A stretch of 44,278 bases of DNA. Origin: Eubacterium sp. GTDB lineage: Bacteria > Bacillota > Clostridia > Lachnospirales > Lachnospiraceae. This document shows, piece after piece, positions 25,002-33,450 of this stretch. Numbering within the stretch: the first letter of the stretch is position 1; each line of letters begins with the position of its first letter. A program made the translations under genes and the position numbers. Below the pieces are notes generated by a model, which did not search any database, had not been told where the DNA came from, and saw only the letters and a program-made list of their open reading frames with translations. Location of the stretch: positions 1-44,278 of the forward strand of contig JAFXZW010000076.1 in the NCBI GenBank assembly GCA_017541035.1. Reading direction: 5' to 3'.

Positions 25002-26834
25002 ATGAACAATAACAATAAGCTTTATCCTTTTGAAAGAAACAGATATTATCCGGGAAAGATGCTGACATCAGCGGACTTTCAGGCAGAACAGAATTATCAC
25101 ATCAACAAGGTGAGATTCCTGAACGGCCTTATGTACGGGTCCGGCATTATCTGCGGTCTCGGAGTATTCTCTCTGGATGACCAGTCAGTGCTGATCGAGA
25201 GCGGTGCTGCAATCGACGGACATGGAAGAGAGATTATTGTGGATTCTTCTACGGTGAAGAAGCTGTCAGCTATCGAAGGATTTGAAGGTACAACAAGTGA
25301 TTTCGTAAGACTCTTTGTCCGCTTTAAGGAACAGGAGATTCATAATGTCTATTCCGTAAACCGGTCGGAGGATGATAAGGAATACGAGTACAATCGCATT
25401 TCCGAGGGGTACGAGCTCTTCCTGATGGATAAGGAATCAGAGGAAACGCAGTATGCCCCGGAGTCAGAATTCCTGACGAAGGAGGTTCTCTTTAAAAGCG
25501 AGAACTATATCGGCGAGGTTATGATGCCGGCTACCGTGAGCAAGGGAAAGAATGCCAAAATCGTTCTTGAGATCCGAAAGATCAGCTCCGAAAATGTGAG
25601 TGTAAGCTGCAGAGGACTGCTGGAAATGCCGGCTTTTGAATCCGCTGACGGGGAGCATGAGATTGAGATCGGGATTGAAAATGTGAATCTGATCGAGGGA
25701 GACTCCGTAAGGAAGGAATATTGGGTTCATGTTCAGGATACACCGGCTGTTGTCAGTGAGCTGATCTTAAGAAGCGGAACGGCATTTGCCTTCGAAAATG
25801 ATAACGCGGTCAATACATCCTCAAATTTTTCTCTGCGAGTCATGTTGAGCAAGCTGTCACCTCTTGAACTGGTCAGCAATGAGATCGGTAAGCTGAATCT
25901 TGAAATGCGCGGAATCGGTCTGATGGATGATTCGGTGCCGATCGCAGATCTGAAGATCGTAAGAACAGCGAACAATTATCTGATTGACACGATCCTGGAG
26001 GATTCCGTCAAGCATTATATAGCGACACCCGCGCAGATTCTGATGCGCAGCCGGTATCTGGCCTTCTTCGACAAGGAAGTGGAGATCACCAGAGCTGCGG
26101 CCTTGACGCAGGAACCGGTTGTTACCGGAAACCGGACTACAAAAACGGAGTTCTCCAATATCGCTACGGGAACGCTGGAGGTTCCCCTCGGGAAGAATGC
26201 CAGAACGGGAGATATCCGTTATTCCGGGGAGATTCCCCACGGACTGGGTGCGGGAAATGTTTACGTTGATATCGGTTACAGCTACGTTTCGGAGAATCCG
26301 GAGCTGGCTGCCAACCAGAAATGCACATTTTACGGTAATCCCGATCTCTTCAGCCGGAAGAATGAACCGATGACGGATGTGGAGACAGGAATCAAGGTTC
26401 TGAATGAAAAAGGCAGTTTTGTTGTAGCTGTACGACTGCTCCGGGATGTGGATTATCTGACGCTCACCTTCCGGTGGGTTGCAATCCGGTTCCCGTCCGG
26501 AGAAGAGATGGAACTGACGGATGATTATTACGATAAGAGCATTTCTGTTGCGACTCCCACAGTTATTATGGGAACAAAGGAAAGTCATTTCTTCAGCGTG
26601 CGATTTAACAACATGAAAGCAACCGGCATAACCTATGAACTGACGTCACCGGGCAGCGGCGAGATCAGTTCCGACGGCGTCTACACGGCACCGTCCAGAG
26701 AAGGTGTCTATGAGATTCGTATCTTCTGCACGGAGATGCCGGTGATCTGTACCTATGCATATGCGATCGTCAGAAAGAAGATGATCGGCGAATCTGAAGA
26801 TGGAGGGGTTTCCGCGGGAAATAGCGGAATCTGA
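25002..26834 (+). CDS. CIS-associated fibre/baseplate-like protein with C-terminal Ig-like domain
   Basis: 610 residues. The N terminus (residues 8-55) reads YPFERNRYYPGKMLTSADF followed by AEQNYHINKVRFLNGLMYGSG and CGLGV. This resembles a motif in proteins encoded within contractile injection system clusters (R-x-R-(F/Y)-x-x-G-x-x-L-x-x-x-D-F-x-x-E-Q, then H-N-R-x-L-x-G-x-G-I-V-C-G-L). A long beta-rich middle follows, and a C-terminal Ig-like domain (about 530-595) with GEISSDGVYTAPSREGVYEI. No signal peptide, as expected for a CIS particle part assembled in the cytoplasm. It is the first gene of the CIS operon. Whether it is a fibre, an adaptor or a baseplate component cannot be decided from sequence. 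Confidence 0.7.
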   Translation: MNNNNKLYPFERNRYYPGKMLTSADFQAEQNYHINKVRFLNGLMYGSGIICGLGVFSLDDQSVLIESGAAIDGHGREIIVDSSTVKKLSAIEGFEGTTSDFVRLFVRFKEQEIHNVYSVNRSEDDKEYEYNRISEGYELFLMDKESEETQYAPESEFLTKEVLFKSENYIGEVMMPATVSKGKNAKIVLEIRKISSENVSVSCRGLLEMPAFESADGEHEIEIGIENVNLIEGDSVRKEYWVHVQDTPAVVSELILRSGTAFAFENDNAVNTSSNFSLRVMLSKLSPLELVSNEIGKLNLEMRGIGLMDDSVPIADLKIVRTANNYLIDTILEDSVKHYIATPAQILMRSRYLAFFDKEVEITRAAALTQEPVVTGNRTTKTEFSNIATGTLEVPLGKNARTGDIRYSGEIPHGLGAGNVYVDIGYSYVSENPELAANQKCTFYGNPDLFSRKNEPMTDVETGIKVLNEKGSFVVAVRLLRDVDYLTLTFRWVAIRFPSGEEMELTDDYYDKSISVATPTVIMGTKESHFFSVRFNNMKATGITYELTSPGSGEISSDGVYTAPSREGVYEIRIFCTEMPVICTYAYAIVRKKMIGESEDGGVSAGNSGI

Positions 26835-26842
26835 GATAGTCT

Positions 26843-27688
26843 ATGACATTCGAATCGCAAAAAGCCAGCTATACTGTCGTTTCCACCCTGTTCAGCGGGA
26901 AAGCGAATTGCTGCTATGTAGCCCGTCTTTCGGAAGAAATGGATGGACGGAGCTTTACGATCATAGCAGTACGTGATCATGATGCGATCCGAACACTGAT
27001 GGAAGCGGAGAGCACGGTCGCCACTATGAAGAACAGTCAGATGATCGATGCGTTCTCGTATGGAAATGATTATGTTCTTGTGTTCCCCTATCGGCAGGAA
27101 AGGCCGCTCAAAACCTTCTTTGTCGGAGAAGCGCTTTCCCTGAGCGAGATTGAGGAAATCGGAACGAACCTGCTGCTGTCCTGTATCATGGCGTCTCTTC
27201 CGTATCCGGTCCTTTACCTTCTCCTGGAACAGGGACAGATCAATCTTGCCAAGGACGGAAGTGTATTCTTCAGCTTTGTTGTTGATTTGAAGGAGATGGA
27301 TCTGAAAAGGACGGAGAGAGACTGCACGGTAAAATGCGCCCAGATCCTGAGGGCCATGCTGGCAACAAAAGAAGATGAGAGAAATATCAGCTATGAACTG
27401 ATCTCCCGAAAAACGGATAACAACAGCTATTCCAGTTTCACGGAATTATATCGGGATCTGCGTATCGCTGCGATGCCGGTTGAAAAAAGAGGTCTCATCG
27501 TCCGTATTAAAAGCTTCTTTATGAGAAATGCCGATCTATTGTTCGGAATTCTCTTCTGGGTATGTCTGATACTTGGGATCATAGCACTGATCATCCTTTT
27601 ATCTAATGTTGTTTGGGGTGATGTACCTATTTTGAGGCTGTTTGTCAATACCTTTAAGAATATAGGAACGGAGTCATTGCTGCAATGA
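26843..27688 (+). CDS. Tail-anchored protein with possible degenerate kinase fold
   Basis: 281 residues, no family recognised with certainty. A C-terminal membrane helix lies at about 232-256 and about 25 residues follow it, so the bulk (1-230) is probably cytoplasmic. The order of features recalls a protein kinase with lost motifs: an N-lobe-like start (LFSGKANCCYVARL, then FTIIAVRD), a hinge-like VLVFPYRQERPLKTFF, and QINLAKDGSVFFSFVVDL where kinases have the catalytic loop and the metal-binding DFG. The Gly-rich loop, the HRD and the DFG are absent, so it would be a pseudokinase, as EssB/YukC is in type VII secretion. That comparison is inference. It overlaps the next gene as ATGA. Confidence 0.5.
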   Translation: MTFESQKASYTVVSTLFSGKANCCYVARLSEEMDGRSFTIIAVRDHDAIRTLMEAESTVATMKNSQMIDAFSYGNDYVLVFPYRQERPLKTFFVGEALSLSEIEEIGTNLLLSCIMASLPYPVLYLLLEQGQINLAKDGSVFFSFVVDLKEMDLKRTERDCTVKCAQILRAMLATKEDERNISYELISRKTDNNSYSSFTELYRDLRIAAMPVEKRGLIVRIKSFFMRNADLLFGILFWVCLILGIIALIILLSNVVWGDVPILRLFVNTFKNIGTESLLQ

Positions 27689-30153
27689 ATGTAAAGGTGC
27701 GAATCCTTCTGGGTATTTTAATATTGACCGTATTGGGTGCTTTGTTCATCGGTGGGAATCTTTTGAATGAAGTGCATCACGATCCCGAATATACGGCTCA
27801 GAGCAGTGCTGTATATACAGATGACTTTGGGGTTTTCTTCATGGAAAACTGGAATGATATGGGACGGCTTTACCGAATCGAAGAGAACGGAAGCGTTCTG
27901 CATATGACAGATTCCGGAAACTTCAAATTGGATAAGGCTGAGAAATTGGCATATCATGACCGGAAGCTGTATGCGCTCTACTCATCGGAGAGGAAGGATT
28001 CGGAAGGCACCTATCCCGTTTACCGGATCGTTTCCTATGATGAAAGCCTGGATCCGGTAAGAATATCGGATTATTTCACCATCGATAAAACCCTTTCGGT
28101 CTGCTCGCTTACAGCTGACGGCCTGGATGTCTATATCTCTACGATATCTCCCAACGGAGAGGCCGTAACGGTTTTCGATGTTCCGGTCACAAGTCTTCAT
28201 GATATGACTGCTGAGGAGAATAATGCTTCGGAACCTGAAAATAACGGCAGTGATGAACCCATTACAAGAAAGAATTACGTTAATCCGGATGCAATCCTTC
28301 ACCGGGAACGTTCCAAAAAACGTTTCTTCGTGGATGCCGCCTTTATCAATCAGGAACTTCATGTGCTTTTGGACGGTGATACCCCTGAGGGCGTTTTTGC
28401 ACCGGATGCCCGCATTAAAAAGGCAGTGGATTCCATCGATTTCACGGTAGGTCAGAAGCTCCGACTTCATTCCGGTCTGATCATAAAGGTCGTTGGTATG
28501 TTTCTGATCTGGCTGATCCTGGTAATCCTAACTCTGAAGCTGACAAAGGACAGGAACAGGATCGTATATCTTTTTTCAGCATCAGAGGTTGTATTCTTCG
28601 TAATCCTTTTCCTTGCTTTCTTCTTCATAAGGGATCAGTATCTTAAGAACGAAACGAAGAATAATACCCGGTTTGCCATGATGGTGATGCAGGAGGATCT
28701 GAAGTATTACAGTGGCGTGGATTATGATGAGGAGGGCTTTGTAGAAAGCACGAAGTATTACAGACTGATGGACAGCCTGGCAGATGTTCTGAACGAGAAC
28801 AACGGGTCGGATGTATTCCATGACGCTTTCGTGATGCGAAAGAGCTCCGGCATGGTTCTGGCGGATGCAAAGGGACGTACGGGAGTACATGCTTCTTATT
28901 TGTACGGCGGGGAAATGTCTTCTCTGCTCCAACAGTTGACGGATAATAAGGAAACGGTTTCCACGTCCTTTAGCCTGGAAGGGGAAGAATTAACCGCAGT
29001 AGCTTACGAGAGCGAGAATCCGAATGATGACCTGGCTCTGGTTGCCATCTGTAAAAGCAGGAAATATTCCGAGAGCTATAAAAAATCCTCGATGTGGCTC
29101 GGGGTCCTCTTTATCATAATCTTTGTAATCGGCAGTATTCTGCTTTTCTTAGCGCTGTATCTGCAGCACATGGATCTGAAGAAGTTCAATTCCGCATTAA
29201 AGGATCTTGCACTTGAGGATAAAAAGGCTGAAATACCAAAATCCCTTTCCCGTGATATGAGAGAGCTGTGGCAGTGTTACGGTGAGTTGTGTAAGAAGAT
29301 CGAACTGATCAATTATGAGAAGTACAGAATCTTTGAGGCATATTATCGGTTCGCCCCCAAAGGAATTGAAAATATTATGGGGCGTGAGTCCATATTTGAC
29401 GTGGAAAACGGTGATATTGCAAATGTTTCCGGTACCATCGTGCTTCTCTCGGTTGATAAAGAGATAACCTTTGAGACAAAAGTGAAGAGTCTGTCAGGTA
29501 TGCTTACGAATATTGAAAAGTATGCCAAAAAGAACGAGGCTATCCTGATATCCAGGGATCAGTCACTCTCCAATGTGAGATTCCTGATAATGAAGGACAC
29601 GAGCGACATGGTTTCTCAGATCGTTCAGTTTATTCACGGCACAGGACCGTTGGCATCCACAGGCTGGTCTATCCTGATGTACAGGGATGTCCTGACCTAC
29701 GGGGTGGCAGGCTCTCAAATGCAGAGCCTTACCTATATCGATTCCGAATATTCACGTAAAATGGATGCCTATGCGGAGTGGTTCCGGATGCTTGGCATTC
29801 CGCTCGTGGTAACGGAAAGGATCTTGCGGACGGATGATGTCGGGGAAAAACGTTATATCGGATGTGCAGCCTTTGACGGAGGCGAGGATATCGTCCATTT
29901 CTATGAAATACTGGATGCGTATCCGGCCGAGGTTCGGCAGATGATGTTGATCAACAGAACAAGATTTGAAGAGACACTGGAACTGTTCTATTCAAAGGAT
30001 TTTTATCTGGCACGAAATCAGTTTATGGATATTCTGAAGGATTGCCCGAGAGATGGTATCACCAGATGGTACATTTTTGAATGTGAGAGGTATATGAACG
30101 GACAGTCTGATATTAAGGAGTCTGCATATATACAGGTCAATCATCAGGATTAA
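27685..30153 (+). CDS. Multi-pass sensor protein with degenerate nucleotidyl-cyclase-like domain
   Basis: 822 residues. Seen: an N-terminal membrane helix (5-23), an extracytoplasmic region to about 262, helices at about 265-287, 293-316 and 471-494, with a second extracytoplasmic (Cache-like position) region at about 320-470, then a cytoplasmic part. From residue 553 the text YYRFAPKGIENIMGRESIFD followed by V-x-N-G-D and VLLSVD matches the entry of class III adenylate cyclases (R-F-x-P-K-x-x-x-x-x-x-G-x-x-S-I-x-D-x-x-x-G-D, then V-L-F-S-D). The metal aspartates and transition-state residues are not evident. The end (about 770-815: FYSKDFYLARNQFMDILKD) resembles the TPR-like tail of such cyclases. 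Probably a non-catalytic signalling or scaffold protein. Confidence 0.55.
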   Translation: MNVKVRILLGILILTVLGALFIGGNLLNEVHHDPEYTAQSSAVYTDDFGVFFMENWNDMGRLYRIEENGSVLHMTDSGNFKLDKAEKLAYHDRKLYALYSSERKDSEGTYPVYRIVSYDESLDPVRISDYFTIDKTLSVCSLTADGLDVYISTISPNGEAVTVFDVPVTSLHDMTAEENNASEPENNGSDEPITRKNYVNPDAILHRERSKKRFFVDAAFINQELHVLLDGDTPEGVFAPDARIKKAVDSIDFTVGQKLRLHSGLIIKVVGMFLIWLILVILTLKLTKDRNRIVYLFSASEVVFFVILFLAFFFIRDQYLKNETKNNTRFAMMVMQEDLKYYSGVDYDEEGFVESTKYYRLMDSLADVLNENNGSDVFHDAFVMRKSSGMVLADAKGRTGVHASYLYGGEMSSLLQQLTDNKETVSTSFSLEGEELTAVAYESENPNDDLALVAICKSRKYSESYKKSSMWLGVLFIIIFVIGSILLFLALYLQHMDLKKFNSALKDLALEDKKAEIPKSLSRDMRELWQCYGELCKKIELINYEKYRIFEAYYRFAPKGIENIMGRESIFDVENGDIANVSGTIVLLSVDKEITFETKVKSLSGMLTNIEKYAKKNEAILISRDQSLSNVRFLIMKDTSDMVSQIVQFIHGTGPLASTGWSILMYRDVLTYGVAGSQMQSLTYIDSEYSRKMDAYAEWFRMLGIPLVVTERILRTDDVGEKRYIGCAAFDGGEDIVHFYEILDAYPAEVRQMMLINRTRFEETLELFYSKDFYLARNQFMDILKDCPRDGITRWYIFECERYMNGQSDIKESAYIQVNHQD

Positions 30154-30178
30154 GAAGAACGACAGGGTGGGATAGGTT

Positions 30179-31402
30179 TTGTTAAGCGTATTATGGCAAT
30201 CAATTAAATCAAAATTCTCGTCCATCGTGTCGAAGCTTCGCATGTGGCTCAGTTGGGACTTCGTAAGAACCAGGATCATCGGACGGATCCGGGATTTCTT
30301 CGTAAGGCTCTTCAATGTAAAGCCCAAGAACAAGGACGATTATTATACGGTCTTCCGCTGGATGATCAGCAAGAAGTTGGCTTATCTGATTGTGATCATC
30401 ATCGGAGTGGTAAGTATTTGGTATCTGGTCACACAATTAAAGCTTTTCTCGGGAACTTCATCCGGTATACCGACATACTCCTATAATTCCATTATGCTTC
30501 GGTTTGCCGATGATAAGGTAAGGATCAAGGCAAAATCCGGATATGTGGCTTATGAGGGAACGGTGAGCAAGGGATATGCAACCGGAGAAGGAACGCTCTT
30601 TTCCAAGGACGGAACGGTTCTATATACCGGAAAGTTCGAGAAGAATCTTTTTGAGGGTGAGGGGACCCAGAACTTTGATTCGGGCGTGGTCCATTACAAG
30701 GGTCAATTTCACGCGAATCTGTATGAAGGACAGGGATCCCTGTTCCGTGAAAACGGAACAAGAGAATATGAAGGCGGATTCTTTGAAGGACTGAAGGAGG
30801 GTGACGGAAAGCTTTTCGATGCCGGAGGAAATCCACTCTTTGAAGGAAGCTTTGCTTCAGATGAGATCATTTACGGAGAACTTCTGGGAAAAACGCCGAA
30901 GGATATCCGTTCCAAGTATTTCGGAAATCAGATTATGTACGAAGAAAGTGCGGAGCTGGGTTCCGACGTAGTGATCCATCTGGAGGGCATTAATGTCCTG
31001 TATCTAGCGAAAAGCGATGGATCTGCGACAGATGACAGTATGAAGGCTGTAAATGTCGTTGTTCTCACCGATACATTCAAGTCGGGAAGAACCGCCGCCA
31101 GAGGGATTGAAGGTATCAAAAACATTCTTGGAGAACCTGTATATGAAGGATATTCTTCGGTAATCCTGCCGGAGGCTGTGGCAATCAATATCCTGAATAA
31201 TAAGAAAAGTACGCTGAAGGGCAGAGTAAATATGGATACCACCATGGTATATACGGATGATATTACCGTGAGAAGTATCGATCCGAATTATTCCGTGTAT
31301 ATTTACACCTTCAGAAGAGGAGATCTAATGTACTCCTTTGTATGTAATGAACCGGGTGGCAATTTTGCTTTTTATGAGATCGAGTCCGGAGGATCACAAT
31401 GA
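30179..31402 (+). CDS. Single-pass membrane protein with MORN-type repeats
   Basis: 407 residues. Seen: a basic, amphipathic cytoplasmic N terminus, one membrane helix at about 67-85, then three to five MORN-like repeats at 120-227 (YEGTVSKGYATGEGTLFSKDG, YTGKFEKNLFEGEGTQNF, YKGQFHANLYEGQGSLF, YEGGFFEGLKEGDGKLF), then an extracytoplasmic domain of unknown type. MORN repeats usually bind lipids or proteins. The start is uncertain: I use TTG 30179 because the next ATG (30242) has no ribosome site. The stop overlaps the next gene as ATGA, so the block is translationally coupled. Confidence 0.65.
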   Translation: MLSVLWQSIKSKFSSIVSKLRMWLSWDFVRTRIIGRIRDFFVRLFNVKPKNKDDYYTVFRWMISKKLAYLIVIIIGVVSIWYLVTQLKLFSGTSSGIPTYSYNSIMLRFADDKVRIKAKSGYVAYEGTVSKGYATGEGTLFSKDGTVLYTGKFEKNLFEGEGTQNFDSGVVHYKGQFHANLYEGQGSLFRENGTREYEGGFFEGLKEGDGKLFDAGGNPLFEGSFASDEIIYGELLGKTPKDIRSKYFGNQIMYEESAELGSDVVIHLEGINVLYLAKSDGSATDDSMKAVNVVVLTDTFKSGRTAARGIEGIKNILGEPVYEGYSSVILPEAVAINILNNKKSTLKGRVNMDTTMVYTDDITVRSIDPNYSVYIYTFRRGDLMYSFVCNEPGGNFAFYEIESGGSQ

Positions 31403-33450
31403 TTCATTTAAAGAGATGGAAAAAGCGCATGATCAGCATCGCCCTTTGTCTGGCAGTTTTTTTCAGTGCGCTTATTACCTTCCCTTCGATCCGGACAGAA
31501 GCGGCAACAAAGGTTCTGACCCTTCAGACGGCCCGTACACTGGCTCTTCGAAACAGCGACAAGTATGAACTCGCACAGATGAAGGTGGATTCCAAGAAAG
31601 CTGAAAGAGAAAGTGCACTGAAGGCGATCAAACTTAAGAAAAAAGATCTGACAACCTTCCGCTGGAGTCCTCTATTAAAACTCAAATTTCCGCAAAAGCT
31701 TAATTTTGCACAATCTTCGGAATTCCAGCTGAAGCCCGTATCACTTGCGGGAGAGATCCAGGTTGCTCAGAGAAATGTTCAGGATTCCATCTATCAGGTA
31801 ACGGAAAGTGTCAATAATCTCTTTGTGGAGATCGTCACTCTGCAGGAAACGGGTGCCTACAACCAACAGAAATACGACACCCTGATGGAAGGCATTGAGC
31901 ATAATAAAGAACGACTGAAAATGGGTGAAGCTAATCAGAGTGATATTGACCGTCAGGAAAAAAAGGCGGAAACCCTGAACCAGAAGATAGCAACCGACAG
32001 ACGTACACTGGAGGCTGATCTGAAGAAGCTTTCCACAATGATCGGTCTGGATGTGACAACCGGGTATACCTTCGAAAAACCCTATGTGGAGGCTACGATT
32101 GAACGTTCCATGCTGCCTGCGCTGATCGAATATACGGAGGACAGAGATGCTGCCTATTATGAGGCTTGTATTACAGCTACGACCGCAAGAGTTGAACTGA
32201 GCACCAATTACAGTCTGATCAAGTCGAAGTACCGTAAGGATATCAAAATGATCTCCAGCTACGTGAATGATGCTTTGGGAGGCAGAAGCATCAGCTCGAG
32301 AGCATTTAAAAATGCCTATAAGAAATTCCTTGAAAAGATTGACAGTTACTGGAAAGGAAAAAAGAGAATCTGCCTTTTCATAAAAATCCCGAGGATCTGG
32401 ATGAAGGGTTCTCTGGATGGAACACGCTACATTGATGATGATCCGTATGTTCTGTATCAGAATGCCCTTGACTATGTTGCAGCAAGGAAGGATGAAGCAG
32501 CTGCAAAGACGGAGCTGGATCAGAGTGTTGAGGATTCCTTCAACAACTATATCAACATCAGGAGTACCTACGAGAAGTATATCAAAGATATTGCAGAAGA
32601 AGAAAAGAAACTCAAGGAGTACGAAGTAAAGAACCGCATGGGCTATCTTACCCTGGAAGAGTATGAGGACGCGGTTGATGCCTATGAGGAGCTTCAGAAT
32701 TCTCTTTTTGAAACAATGAAGCTCTATACCCAGACATTGTACTCCTTTGACCGGCTGACCTGCGGAGGTGTCAGTGCGCTTCTTTCCGGAACGGATGCGG
32801 ATCTTCAGGTGGCTAAGCCCGGAGAAAGCTATGTGGAGAAGGATGAGAAGGAAGCACAGTATTATCTGACACCGATCATTCAGAGAGAGCTTTTTGAACT
32901 GAGCCTGTATATACCTGAGGATTTCCCCATCGAGATCACACATTTCGAATTCTGGTGTGATGATACGCAGATAGGCGAAAGAACGGAAGCGGATAAGTCC
33001 CTTCGGCATCTGACACTGGCGAGGGACAACGTTGAAAAGGCTCGTATACGCCTGTATAACGGTGATGATTTCGTGGATGAATGTCAGATCGATCCCAATG
33101 AAGAAAGCGGGATACTGAATATAGTAACGGCCATGAATATCAATAAGGACGAGACGGGCGTAGTCGGTTCTTACTTTACGACAACCAGTGATGTGACAGG
33201 ACTCCTTTCGATTCAGTTTACGCCGCTGGAAAGCGAGGAGATTTACTATTACCGGATTCTCACCGAGTCCGGAAAGGCACTTGGCAAATCGGATAAAACG
33301 GACATCAAGGAGGAATTCAGACATCTGGGATTGGTGTCCTCAGATCTGGATAAGCTGACGATCGAATTCTACGGAGAATCCGGAATGCTTCTGTATACCG
33401 GTTATATGGATGTCGGAAGCGGAAAATTAAAGAAAAAGGAAACAGAATGA
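31399..33450 (+). CDS. Exported TolC/OEP-like coiled-coil protein
   Basis: 683 residues. Seen: signal peptide (1-36, cut near TEA-ATK), then LTLQTARTLALRNSDKYELA, the classical opening of TolC-family (outer membrane efflux) repeats, with long helices at about 40-230 (including GEANQSDIDRQEKKAETLNQKIA) and a second helical pair at about 345-460 (YVLYQNALDYVAARKDEAAA, KNRMGYLTLEEYEDAVDAYEEL). The C-terminal third is beta-rich and not TolC-like. In an apparently monoderm host there is no outer membrane for a TolC barrel, so I infer a periplasm-like, wall-zone helical tube or spacer. ATGA overlaps at both ends tie it to the CIS envelope block. Confidence 0.6.
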   Translation: MIHLKRWKKRMISIALCLAVFFSALITFPSIRTEAATKVLTLQTARTLALRNSDKYELAQMKVDSKKAERESALKAIKLKKKDLTTFRWSPLLKLKFPQKLNFAQSSEFQLKPVSLAGEIQVAQRNVQDSIYQVTESVNNLFVEIVTLQETGAYNQQKYDTLMEGIEHNKERLKMGEANQSDIDRQEKKAETLNQKIATDRRTLEADLKKLSTMIGLDVTTGYTFEKPYVEATIERSMLPALIEYTEDRDAAYYEACITATTARVELSTNYSLIKSKYRKDIKMISSYVNDALGGRSISSRAFKNAYKKFLEKIDSYWKGKKRICLFIKIPRIWMKGSLDGTRYIDDDPYVLYQNALDYVAARKDEAAAKTELDQSVEDSFNNYINIRSTYEKYIKDIAEEEKKLKEYEVKNRMGYLTLEEYEDAVDAYEELQNSLFETMKLYTQTLYSFDRLTCGGVSALLSGTDADLQVAKPGESYVEKDEKEAQYYLTPIIQRELFELSLYIPEDFPIEITHFEFWCDDTQIGERTEADKSLRHLTLARDNVEKARIRLYNGDDFVDECQIDPNEESGILNIVTAMNINKDETGVVGSYFTTTSDVTGLLSIQFTPLESEEIYYYRILTESGKALGKSDKTDIKEEFRHLGLVSSDLDKLTIEFYGESGMLLYTGYMDVGSGKLKKKETE

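Noticed and set aside
31741-33324. 527-codon minus-strand open frame
   Set aside because: Antisense to the TolC-like gene, which has a signal peptide and coupled overlaps; no ribosome site supports the minus strand.
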